From an uncultured Gammaproteobacteria bacterium (GTDB taxonomy: Bacteria; Pseudomonadota; Gammaproteobacteria; GCA-002705445; GCA-002716945), in assembly GCA_913041865.1 (NCBI GenBank), contig CAJWIW010000012.1, positions 1 to 18,024 of the forward strand: a stretch of DNA of 18,024 bases, in the 5' to 3' direction. The notes below the pieces were generated by a model. The model was not told the origin of the DNA. It saw only the letters and a program-made list of their open reading frames with translations, and ran no database searches. A program made the position numbers and the translations under genes. The number at the start of each line of letters is the position of its first letter. The stretch's first letter is position 1. This document shows, in pieces, positions 1 through 6,135 of this stretch.

Positions 1-86
1 AATTTTTTTCATAATCGTCCATTATTAAATGAATTTTATGATATCACAATATTAGTATTTATAGAATTTCTAATTGAAAAAAATCT
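1..86. other. Intergenic edge, possible start of the next minus-strand gene
   Basis: This AT-rich stretch lies downstream of bioC. On the minus strand an ATG at 22-20 opens a frame reading MDDYEKN before the window ends, which is too short to identify. No Shine-Dalgarno (SD) sequence precedes it and no hairpin with a T tract follows bioC, so it is unclear whether the bioC transcript ends here or continues. Confidence 0.2.
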
Positions 87-914
87 TTATTTAATCGCCT
101 TAATTGGAATAACATCCTCATTAATTTTAGGGTTCGACGGTGTTTTTTTCCATGCAAGGCCGTAAAGTACCTCATAAGTTACAGGGTAATTCGAGTTTTC
201 ATTAATGCTATATCCATGCAAAGCGCCTCTGTAATCTTGTCTTGTGAGTTTTTTATCAGCGATTTTTTCAACAGTATTTGCTCCTATCTTTTTTAGGGAT
301 TGCAATACATCGGAAAAGTTCTCATATTCGATAATAATTTTTTCATTGTCCACGACTGGATCAGAGAAGCCTATTTTCAAGAGAGCATCTCCATAATGAT
401 GCATATCAATGAAACGATTCACTCTTTCTTTGTTGTCAATCTTACTCAGTGCTTCCCTTAATTCGAATAGTGTGTCGGGGCCTATGGATGAAAATAAAAA
501 ACAACCACCATCTTTTAACAATTTATAGATTTGCAAAAAAGTACTATACAAATCAGTAGCCCAATGAAAAGTAAGACTTGATATAATTAGATCAAAACGT
601 GATTCATCTATAGGAATATTCTCAATATCTGCACATATAGGATTTGCTTTATTAATTTTGGTTCTGCAAATCTTCAACATTTCCTGGGAAAAATCAAGAG
701 GAATGATCTTTGCGTTAGGGTACAGCGCAGAGATTTTCTGTGTTAGAGAGCCTGTGCCACAACCAAGGTCTAGTATTGATGTAGGCTGAATCTTAATTCC
801 AGAGAGTCTATCGAAAATACGTCCAGCAACCTCTTTCTGAATTATGGCATAATTATCATAAGTATCTGCTCTTCTATTAAACGACTCTCTTATACGTTTT
901 TTGTAGTTATCCAA
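87..914 (-). CDS. bioC: Malonyl-[acyl-carrier protein] O-methyltransferase BioC
   Basis: BioC uses SAM to methylate the free carboxyl of malonyl-ACP (or malonyl-CoA), disguising it so that fatty acid synthase can build the pimeloyl part of biotin. The 275-residue protein is a class I methyltransferase. The SAM-binding motif I is ILDLGCGTG (residues 47-55), and an acidic LDFS follows the second strand near residues 73-76. GPDTL at 145-149 and the C-terminal TYEVLYGLAWK are characteristic of BioC. At 275 residues it is slightly longer than the roughly 250 of E. coli BioC because of a short C-terminal tail. The start codon is TTG (914-912); no in-frame ATG occurs before residue 80, and GAGGA seven bases upstream supports TTG. 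It lies two bases after bioH, so the pair should be cotranscribed and translationally coupled. The identification is strong. Confidence 0.93.
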   Translation of the reverse strand: MDNYKKRIRESFNRRADTYDNYAIIQKEVAGRIFDRLSGIKIQPTSILDLGCGTGSLTQKISALYPNAKIIPLDFSQEMLKICRTKINKANPICADIENIPIDESRFDLIISSLTFHWATDLYSTFLQIYKLLKDGGCFLFSSIGPDTLFELREALSKIDNKERVNRFIDMHHYGDALLKIGFSDPVVDNEKIIIEYENFSDVLQSLKKIGANTVEKIADKKLTRQDYRGALHGYSINENSNYPVTYEVLYGLAWKKTPSNPKINEDVIPIKAIK

Positions 915-916
915 TT

Positions 917-1633
917 TTAATCCTCAACAAACTTAATTATCTCTTTTTTAATTTCATTATGAAACGACAAAAAAGGATAATGGGCCATGCCTTTTACTAC
1001 CTTAATATGTATGTTACTAGAGCCATTTACCACAAAAGTCCTCGGAGGAAAAAAACTATCATGTTCACCTTGGATAATCAGGGTATCAATTCCAATAGAG
1101 TGCTCGTTGTCAAGTAACTCCCTCAACTTTCTTATGTCCACCAAGCCTTGAATGAGAGCTTCTTTGTCTATGTTAGAATATTTAGTTTGTAAATCTAGTA
1201 AACTCTTATAGTCTTTCTTCTGGGTGACAGAGTCTTTACAGCATTTGTAGATGAATCTTTTGATAGCCTCATTTTTGTCAGCATCTAAGTCTAAAATAAG
1301 ATTATCAATTTCTTGATTATTAATTTCTGCGTAGCTCGAGGGAAAACATGAATTAATAAGGATTAATTTAGAAATTGCCATATTTTCAAGTGCAAATCTT
1401 ACGCACATCATACCGCCAAATGAGTAGCCTATAAGTATATTTTCCCATGGTTCATTCTCTAGGTAGTCCCCTATATTCAATTCGCCAGAGGTTATTTTTT
1501 CTCTGTGATGTTCGTATCCTGAGAAGTTAGGAGATTTAACTTGAAAGTTTTTTTCTAAGTCTATTTTCAAATCATCCCAAATGGAGGAATCAAAAAGCCA
1601 CCCATGGAGAAGAACTAAATTAACTTTTTTCAT
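917..1633 (-). CDS. bioH: Pimeloyl-ACP methyl ester carboxylesterase BioH
   Basis: BioH is a cytoplasmic alpha/beta hydrolase that removes the methyl group placed by BioC, releasing pimeloyl-ACP for BioF. The 238-residue protein starts with the family signature VLLHGW (residues 7-12). The nucleophile elbow is GYSFG with Ser71, the acid is probably Asp192 in QGEHDSFFP, and the catalytic His is probably His218 in GMAHYPF, the spacing expected for BioH. It is a little shorter than the 256 residues of E. coli BioH. Alpha/beta hydrolases are hard to assign alone, but the immediate coupling to bioC makes this one convincing. The ATG at 1633-1631 has a weak AGG seven bases upstream. A perfect minus-strand TATAAT at 1671-1666 would start transcription about 26 bases ahead of it. 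Confidence 0.88.
   Translation of the reverse strand: MKKVNLVLLHGWLFDSSIWDDLKIDLEKNFQVKSPNFSGYEHHREKITSGELNIGDYLENEPWENILIGYSFGGMMCVRFALENMAISKLILINSCFPSSYAEINNQEIDNLILDLDADKNEAIKRFIYKCCKDSVTQKKDYKSLLDLQTKYSNIDKEALIQGLVDIRKLRELLDNEHSIGIDTLIIQGEHDSFFPPRTFVVNGSSNIHIKVVKGMAHYPFLSFHNEIKKEIIKFVED
921..925 (-). promoter_or_regulatory. Ribosome binding site of bioC
   Basis: Read on the minus strand, GAGGA lies within the last sense codons of bioH and about seven bases before the TTG start of bioC. It decides the start, because no usable ATG is nearby, and it implies translational coupling to bioH. Confidence 0.65.
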
Positions 1634-1665
1634 TTATTGCCTACAAATATGATCATTAAGTTAGT

Positions 1666-1676
1666 ATTATAAACTA
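1666..1676. promoter_or_regulatory. Back-to-back -10 elements between bioH and plsY
   Basis: ATTATAAACTA reads TATAAT on the minus strand (1671-1666), facing bioH, and TATAAA (1668-1673) or TATTAT (1665-1670) on the plus strand, facing plsY. A possible minus -35 TTGTCA lies at 1692-1687 with a short 15-base spacer; no convincing plus -35 was found. The same 11 bases recur between tsaD and rpsU. Assignment is by motif and position only. Confidence 0.5.
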
Positions 1677-1685
1677 ATAATACCA

Positions 1686-2270
1686 ATGACAATCATACCT
1701 TCAGATAATCCACTAATATTAATATCTATGCTTTACATAATGGGGTCGGTCCCATTTTCGGTCATATTTGCTCGATTATTTAAATTATCAGACCCAAGAA
1801 CATTTGGGTCAAAAAATCCTGGTGCAACGAATATGCTACGAACTGGTAATAAACTCGCAGCTGCTCTCACTCTTATTGGTGACATAATTAAAGGTTTTTT
1901 GCCTGTGTATTTACTTACAAAGACCGAGTTGATTGTAAACCAAATATATATACTAGCATTTTTTATTTATCTCGGTCATATATTTTCAGTTTTTATAAAA
2001 TTTAAAGGCGGTAAAGCGGTAGCAACTTCGATTGGCGTGATATTAGGCATCGATTATTTTGTTGCAGTTTGTGTTATTTCAACGTGGATAATTATTTATC
2101 TAATTACTAAAATTTCTGGTCTTTCCGCAATTACTGCATTTGTTTTATTACCAAGCTTCTTCTACTTTTTTTCAAACAATGATCATCTCGCATCAATTAG
2201 CATTTTCAATACCTTACTTATCTTGATTACTCACAGAAGTAATATTTATAATTTATTATCAAAAAACTGA
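1686..2270 (+). CDS. plsY: Glycerol-3-phosphate acyltransferase PlsY
   Basis: PlsY is an inner-membrane enzyme that moves an acyl group from acyl phosphate to the sn-1 position of glycerol 3-phosphate, the first step of phospholipid synthesis; PlsX normally supplies the acyl phosphate. The 194-residue protein is highly hydrophobic with about five membrane segments. Motif 1 is MGSVPFS (19-25), followed by the family block DPRTFGSKNPGATNMLR and later HIFSVFIKFKGGKAVAT, which contains the conserved glycine-rich KGGKAVAT. E. coli PlsY has 205 residues. The ATG has no SD and lies only about 6-9 bases after the transcription start predicted from its -10 box. The last 12 bases overlap the end of the convergent tsaD, leaving no room for a terminator. 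PlsY beside TsaD is a conserved gammaproteobacterial neighbourhood. Confidence 0.94.
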   Translation: MTIIPSDNPLILISMLYIMGSVPFSVIFARLFKLSDPRTFGSKNPGATNMLRTGNKLAAALTLIGDIIKGFLPVYLLTKTELIVNQIYILAFFIYLGHIFSVFIKFKGGKAVATSIGVILGIDYFVAVCVISTWIIIYLITKISGLSAITAFVLLPSFFYFFSNNDHLASISIFNTLLILITHRSNIYNLLSKN

Positions 2271-3251
2271 TGATGTGGGGCTTGGTTGAATTTTTAAATT
2301 ATTGATTGTGGTTTCATTTGATTTCAAATAACCAAGGTAAGCAATCATTGCCCCGTTATCTGTACTAAATTCTAAACTTGGGAAAAACACATCAATACCT
2401 GGGGACTCGTTTTTAAATCTTTCTCTTAAACGTGTATTCGCACTTACACCTCCCGAAACTGCTATCCTTGGTACATCGAACATTTTCGCCGCAGTAATAG
2501 ATTTATGGATGAGAATGTCGATTATGGCTTCCTGAAAATCGTATGAAATCTCTGAAATAAGTTTATCATCTAATTTGATCCTCTCTATTTCTCTGACAAC
2601 ATGAGTTTTAAGCCCACTGAAACTAAAATTTAAATCATTTGAATTTAGCATAGGTCTTGGAAACTTATATCTTGAGTTTTTAGTTTTTTCTGCAGCCATT
2701 GATATTTCGGGGCCACCTGGATACTTCAAACCCATCTTACGTGCAACTTTATCAAATACCTCGCCTGCTGAATCATCAAGTGATTTTCCAATAATCTCAT
2801 ATGAATTATGCTGATCAATTTTAGATACAAGCGTGTGTCCACCTGATACAAGGAGAGAAATAAACGGTGGTTGAAGATTTTTTTCAGAAATCATAGCAGA
2901 AAAAATATGAGCCTCGAGATGATCAATCTCAATAGATCTTATATTATTTACCCAAGCAAGAGTTTTTGCAAAAGCTGCTCCAGTTAAAAGTGGTCCAAGT
3001 AGACCAGGGCCGTTGGTAAATGCAATTAGACTGATTTCATCAAGTGATAATTTCTGTTCTACTAGGAGACTATCCAGTAGAGGTACAAGTTTTTTAACAT
3101 GATCTCTGGATGCTAATTCTGGTACTACGCCACCATATTTGTTATGAATTTTTGTCTGAGAACTTAAAACATGTCCTAACAAGCCCACATCAGAATCATA
3201 GAGAGCCATTCCAGTCTCATCACAAGAAGATTCAATTCCAAGAATAATCAA
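2259..3251 (-). CDS. tsaD: tRNA N6-adenosine threonylcarbamoyltransferase TsaD
   Basis: TsaD transfers the threonylcarbamoyl group from TsaC-made threonylcarbamoyl-AMP to A37 of ANN-decoding tRNAs, acting in a complex with TsaB and TsaE. The 330-residue protein begins ILGIESSCDET, the ASKHA-fold first phosphate loop. The metal-binding pair is His111 and His115 in DHLEAHIFSA, and LVSGGHT and the C-terminal VSGGVSAN and STDNGAMIAYLG are all family hallmarks. The length is usual (E. coli 337). The start is TTG at 3251-3249, supported by GGAGG seven bases upstream and by exact alignment of the first strand with the family. It is divergent from rpsU, as in E. coli and Pseudomonas, and overlaps plsY tail to tail by 12 bases. 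Confidence 0.96.
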   Translation of the reverse strand: MIILGIESSCDETGMALYDSDVGLLGHVLSSQTKIHNKYGGVVPELASRDHVKKLVPLLDSLLVEQKLSLDEISLIAFTNGPGLLGPLLTGAAFAKTLAWVNNIRSIEIDHLEAHIFSAMISEKNLQPPFISLLVSGGHTLVSKIDQHNSYEIIGKSLDDSAGEVFDKVARKMGLKYPGGPEISMAAEKTKNSRYKFPRPMLNSNDLNFSFSGLKTHVVREIERIKLDDKLISEISYDFQEAIIDILIHKSITAAKMFDVPRIAVSGGVSANTRLRERFKNESPGIDVFFPSLEFSTDNGAMIAYLGYLKSNETTINNLKIQPSPTSSVF

Positions 3252-3258
3252 TGTTTTT

Positions 3259-3263
3259 CCTCC
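3259..3263 (-). promoter_or_regulatory. Strong ribosome binding site of tsaD
   Basis: On the minus strand GGAGG stands seven bases before the TTG start. It is the best SD sequence seen in the window and fixes the start codon of tsaD. Confidence 0.75.
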
Positions 3264-3313
3264 AAATCCCTTAATTTAGTTGCTTTATTATCATAATCAA
3301 GTACTATTACGCC

Positions 3314-3324
3314 ATTATAAACTA
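3314..3324. promoter_or_regulatory. Back-to-back -10 elements between tsaD and rpsU
   Basis: ATTATAAACTA reads TATAAT on the minus strand (3319-3314), giving tsaD a leader of about 56 bases, and TATAAA on the plus strand (3316-3321), giving rpsU a leader of about 11 bases. The 11 bases are identical to those at 1666-1676 between bioH and plsY. No good -35 hexamer was found on either side. Confidence 0.5.
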
Positions 3325-3338
3325 TTTAGTGAGAATTT

Positions 3339-3563
3339 ATGCCAAGTGTTCAAGTCAGAGAAAATGAACCATTTGAAATAGCTCTTAGAAGATTTAAAAG
3401 GGGCTGTGAAAAAGCCGGTATTCTGACAGAAACCAGACGTAGAGAATTCTACGAAAAACCTACCGCTGTAAGAAAAAGAAAAATTGCTGCTGCTATCAAA
3501 CGATACAAGAGAAAAGTTAGTATGTCAGCAATAAGAAAAAAGCCACCATACAAAAAGTATTAA
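3339..3563 (+). CDS. rpsU: 30S ribosomal protein bS21
   Basis: bS21 is a small basic protein of the 30S platform, near the 3' end of 16S rRNA, and takes part in initiation. The 74-residue product matches the family over its whole length: VRENEPFEIALRRFKRGCEKAGILTE, then RRREFYEKPTAVRKRK, with a strongly basic C-terminus. E. coli S21 has 71 residues. It is divergent from tsaD and 15 bases ahead of yqeY. In many proteobacteria rpsU heads the rpsU-(yqeY)-dnaG-rpoD operon; here dnaG lies about 9.7 kb further on. Confidence 0.97.
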   Translation: MPSVQVRENEPFEIALRRFKRGCEKAGILTETRRREFYEKPTAVRKRKIAAAIKRYKRKVSMSAIRKKPPYKKY

Positions 3564-3578
3564 ACTCGATCTTCAAAG

Positions 3579-4019
3579 ATGAAAGACATCATAGAAAGAG
3601 ATATTAAAGCGTTAATGAAATCAGGGGAAAAGCGAAAAGTTGAAATCGTAAGGTTTATTTTATCCCACTTAAAAAACGAAGAAAAAGAAAAGAAAAGAGA
3701 TTTAGAAACAAGTGAAACCATCCAAATACTGAAGAGGCTTCTCAAAAGAAATCATGAATCATTTGACCAATTCAATAAAGCTGGCAGAGATGATTTGGCA
3801 TCTAAAGAAAAAGAAGAAATAGAGGTAATACAAAACTATTTACCAGAAGAAATATCTGAAGACGACGTAATCAAAATCATAAAAGACACAATAGCGTCAA
3901 GTGGAGCATCCTCCATCAAAGAGATGGGTAAAGTTATTGGTTTAATTAAAAAAAGTCATGGAGATAATGTAGACATGTCACTTGTAAGTAAACATGTTAA
4001 AACACTACTTAATCAATAA
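3579..4019 (+). CDS. GatB/YqeY domain-containing protein
   Basis: The product has 146 residues and is rich in Lys and Glu. It resembles the stand-alone YqeY family, whose fold is related to the tRNA-binding tail domain of the GatB amidotransferase subunit. Supporting motifs are the N-terminal KDIIERDIKALMKSGEKRK, the central EIEVIQNYLPEEISEDD and the C-terminal GASSIKEMGKVIGLIKK, all typical of the family. A role in tRNA-linked metabolism is often proposed but not established, so only the family name is given. It follows rpsU by 15 bases without a clear SD and probably shares its transcript. In Pseudomonas the same gene sits between rpsU and dnaG. It converges on the HA-domain gene with a 12-base gap and no visible terminator. 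Confidence 0.9.
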   Translation: MKDIIERDIKALMKSGEKRKVEIVRFILSHLKNEEKEKKRDLETSETIQILKRLLKRNHESFDQFNKAGRDDLASKEKEEIEVIQNYLPEEISEDDVIKIIKDTIASSGASSIKEMGKVIGLIKKSHGDNVDMSLVSKHVKTLLNQ

Positions 4020-4031
4020 GATCCCCATCGA

Positions 4032-4598
4032 TTACTTATAATTAGTCTTAATGTTATTCAGAGCTTGTATTAATCTTCTCCTATCTAAGACATTCTCAGG
4101 CTTAAAATATTGTTTCAAAGTTGTCCACTTTAGAAAATCAATTTCATCTAAAAGAGAAATCTTCCTAGAGTCCAGTCTATTGTGTAAATAATCACTTCTT
4201 GTTTTTAGGGTCCATGTAACAAGAGGATTTTGAACACCATAACTAGTTTGATTGTAGTCTGATGGAATATAACAATGACCATGCTCCAACCTATACTCAC
4301 GTAGTTTTTCAAGCATTGAGAACCAGTAACCATCCTCCTTTTCATCTTCATCATCTAGAACAACAACGTAATTTTGAAGAAAAGTAAGAAGTTTTTTTGT
4401 GGGTCTTGGCCAATTATAAATACCTCTATCTATCCAACTAGATGTCTTCAGAACATTAGTATTTTTAGCAAGAAAATCATATAAATCGTCCATTGGGACA
4501 CGATAAGTTATAGATGTATATGAAAATTGAACTGATGTATTCGTATTAATCAATTCTTTAAAAATAGTTAATCTCGATGTTTTCTTAATATTTTCCAT
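4032..4598 (-). CDS. Orphan helicase-associated (HA) domain protein, function unknown
   Basis: The 188-residue product is not a known core gene. Its C-terminal half matches the HA domain pattern (Pfam PF03457 as I recall it): a Trp at residue 92, regularly spaced Leu and Tyr, HGH at 106-108, a Pro at 112, then LVTWTLKTRSDYL and a closing LLDEIDFLKW ending at 158. The HA domain is a small helical fold, often repeated at the end of helicase-like proteins and thought to bind nucleic acid. Here one copy stands alone without ATPase motifs. The N-terminal 90 residues are unrecognised and end in an acidic run (DDEDEKED). An ATG 60 bases further upstream (4658) exists, but the extra 20 residues are low-complexity Ile/Tyr and cover a promoter-like sequence, so the ATG at 4598 is preferred. 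It lies between yqeY and gltD, at the edge of a displaced gene block, which suggests acquisition. Confidence 0.7.
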   Translation of the reverse strand: MENIKKTSRLTIFKELINTNTSVQFSYTSITYRVPMDDLYDFLAKNTNVLKTSSWIDRGIYNWPRPTKKLLTFLQNYVVVLDDEDEKEDGYWFSMLEKLREYRLEHGHCYIPSDYNQTSYGVQNPLVTWTLKTRSDYLHNRLDSRKISLLDEIDFLKWTTLKQYFKPENVLDRRRLIQALNNIKTNYK

Positions 4599-4604
4599 AT
4601 ATTC

Positions 4605-4633
4605 AAAATATATCATATATCCGATATTGTCAA
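4605..4633 (-). promoter_or_regulatory. Predicted sigma70 promoter of the HA-domain gene
   Basis: On the minus strand a consensus -35 TTGACA (4633-4628) is followed by TATTTT (4610-4605) after 17 bases, or by TATATT (4612-4607) after 15. Transcription would begin about 6-8 bases later, at or within a few bases of the ATG at 4598, so the mRNA would be leaderless or nearly so. This is the only perfect -35 box noticed in the window. Confidence 0.5.
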
Positions 4634-4646
4634 TATACCATATATC
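4614..4646. repeat. Palindrome flanked by direct repeats, candidate operator
   Basis: A perfect inverted repeat ATATTG-T-CAATAT (4624-4636) covers the predicted -35 box of the HA-domain gene. Two copies of CATATATC (4614-4621 and 4639-4646) flank it 25 bases apart. The layout suits a dimeric repressor, but the sequence is AT-rich and short repeats arise easily by chance. Confidence 0.35.
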
Positions 4647-4687
4647 AATAATGTTCAAATAATGCTACCTTGCATAGCTAAATCATG

Positions 4688-4693
4688 TATAAT
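4688..4693 (+). promoter_or_regulatory. -10 box of gltD, likely leaderless start
   Basis: A perfect TATAAT ends eight bases before the ATG at 4702, so transcription should start at about 4699-4702. There is no SD. No good -35 hexamer lies 16-18 bases upstream; TTGCAT at 4670-4675 is only 12 bases away. This box favours the ATG at 4702 over an in-frame GTG at 4696, which would fall before the transcription start. Confidence 0.5.
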
Positions 4694-4701
4694 GTGTGTC
4701 T

Positions 4702-6135
4702 ATGGATAAAAATTTACAATTCTTGGAATTAAAACGAATGGATCCAAAAATCCTACATGCATCTAAGCGTGTGAAACAATATAGTGAAATATACAGTCAC
4801 TACACTGTTGAACAGGCTAAAGAGCAATCTGGTAGATGTCTTGAGTGTGGCAATCCTTACTGCGAATGGAAGTGTCCGGTTCATAATTATATACCCCAAT
4901 GGCTCAAACTAATTTCTGAAAATAGATTATTTGAAGCAGCTGACCTCTCTCATCAAACGAACTCCTTGCCAGAAATATGTGGGAGAATCTGCCCTCAAGA
5001 TAGGCTTTGTGAGGGCGCATGTACATTAAATGATGGGTTTGGTGCAGTCACAATTGGAAGTGTAGAGAAATATATTACTGATGAGGCATTAAAACAAGGT
5101 TGGAAGCCCGATATGTCAAATGTAGAAAAAACCAATTTTAAAGTTGGAATTGTTGGAGCTGGCCCAGCAGGACTAGCATGTGCAGATGTGCTTACCCGTA
5201 ATGGAATAGAGGCGCATGTATATGATAAATACGAGGAAATCGGAGGACTACTTACCTTTGGGATACCTCCATTCAAACTGGAAAAGAATATAGTCAAACA
5301 AAGGAGAGAGATTCTAGAAGGAATGGGTGTTAAATTTATATTAAATACCGAAATTGGAAAAGATATAGCTTTTGATAAGTTTATGCAAGATTATGATGCG
5401 GTCTTTCTAGGAATGGGTACCTATAAATATATGAAAGGTGGTTTCAAAGGAGAAGAACTTAATGGTGTGTATGATGCTCTTCCATACCTCAACTCGAATA
5501 TCAGAAATATATTTGAGACACCAAATAACGAATACATTAATATGCGTGGGAAAAATGTGATTGTTTTGGGTGGTGGTGACACATCAATGGATTGTAATCG
5601 AACAGCACTTCGTCAAGGTGCAAAAAAAGTTTACTGCGCTTACAGGCGGAATGAAGAGAACATGCCTGGATCTAAGAGAGAAGTGAAGAATAGTAAAGAG
5701 GAGGGAGTTGAATTCTTATGGAATATGCAACCCATCGAAATTGTTGGTGATGATAAAGTTGAAGGTGTAAAGTTCGTTAAAACAAAACTCGAAAAATCAG
5801 ATATAAGAGGAAGAGAAGTGCCTACCATTGTGAAAGGGTCAGAAAGAATAATTAAAGCTGATAACGTAATCATTGCATTTGGTTTTAGGCCAAATCCAGC
5901 AGACTGGTTTAATAAATACAACATACAACTTGATGAAATTGGTCGAGTGCAAATCAATAAAGATTCTAAATACAGCTTTCAAACAAATAATCCAAAAATA
6001 TTCTGTGGTGGTGATATGGTTAGAGGTTCAGATCTTGTTGTTACTGCTGTTTTTGAAGGAAGAGGTGCAGCGGAGGGCATGACTAAATTTCTACACGATA
6101 ATTCAATAAGAGACTTAGATGCAGCCAATCTCTGA
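4702..6135 (+). CDS. gltD: Glutamate synthase (NADPH) small subunit GltD
   Basis: GltD passes electrons from NADPH through FAD and iron-sulfur clusters to GltB, which makes glutamate from 2-oxoglutarate and glutamine. The protein has 477 residues (E. coli 472) and is very like E. coli GltD throughout. The N-terminal domain carries two Cys sets: Cys46, 49, 54, 58 (CLECGNPYCEWKC) and Cys93, 97, 103, 107 (CGRICPQDRLCEGAC). FAD binding is at GAGPAG (152-157) and NADPH binding at GGGDTS (290-295), and the C-terminal GGDMVRGSDLVVTAVFEGRGAA closes the FAD site. It probably opens the operon gltD-hemE-aroK-aroB, overlapping hemE by 17 bases. Unusually its partner gltB lies 2.7 kb downstream, after aroB, rather than directly upstream. 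Confidence 0.95.
   Translation: MDKNLQFLELKRMDPKILHASKRVKQYSEIYSHYTVEQAKEQSGRCLECGNPYCEWKCPVHNYIPQWLKLISENRLFEAADLSHQTNSLPEICGRICPQDRLCEGACTLNDGFGAVTIGSVEKYITDEALKQGWKPDMSNVEKTNFKVGIVGAGPAGLACADVLTRNGIEAHVYDKYEEIGGLLTFGIPPFKLEKNIVKQRREILEGMGVKFILNTEIGKDIAFDKFMQDYDAVFLGMGTYKYMKGGFKGEELNGVYDALPYLNSNIRNIFETPNNEYINMRGKNVIVLGGGDTSMDCNRTALRQGAKKVYCAYRRNEENMPGSKREVKNSKEEGVEFLWNMQPIEIVGDDKVEGVKFVKTKLEKSDIRGREVPTIVKGSERIIKADNVIIAFGFRPNPADWFNKYNIQLDEIGRVQINKDSKYSFQTNNPKIFCGGDMVRGSDLVVTAVFEGRGAAEGMTKFLHDNSIRDLDAANL

Noticed and set aside
4599..4658. Twenty-residue N-terminal extension of the HA-domain gene from an ATG at 4658
   Set aside because: The extra residues are nearly all Ile, Tyr, Met, Asp and Asn, as AT-rich noncoding DNA would translate. 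The stretch also contains a consensus -35/-10 pair pointing at the ATG at 4598.
4696..4701. GTG start for gltD two codons upstream of the ATG
   Set aside because: It lies only two bases after the TATAAT box and thus before the likely transcription start. The ATG at 4702 also aligns better with the N-terminus of E. coli GltD.
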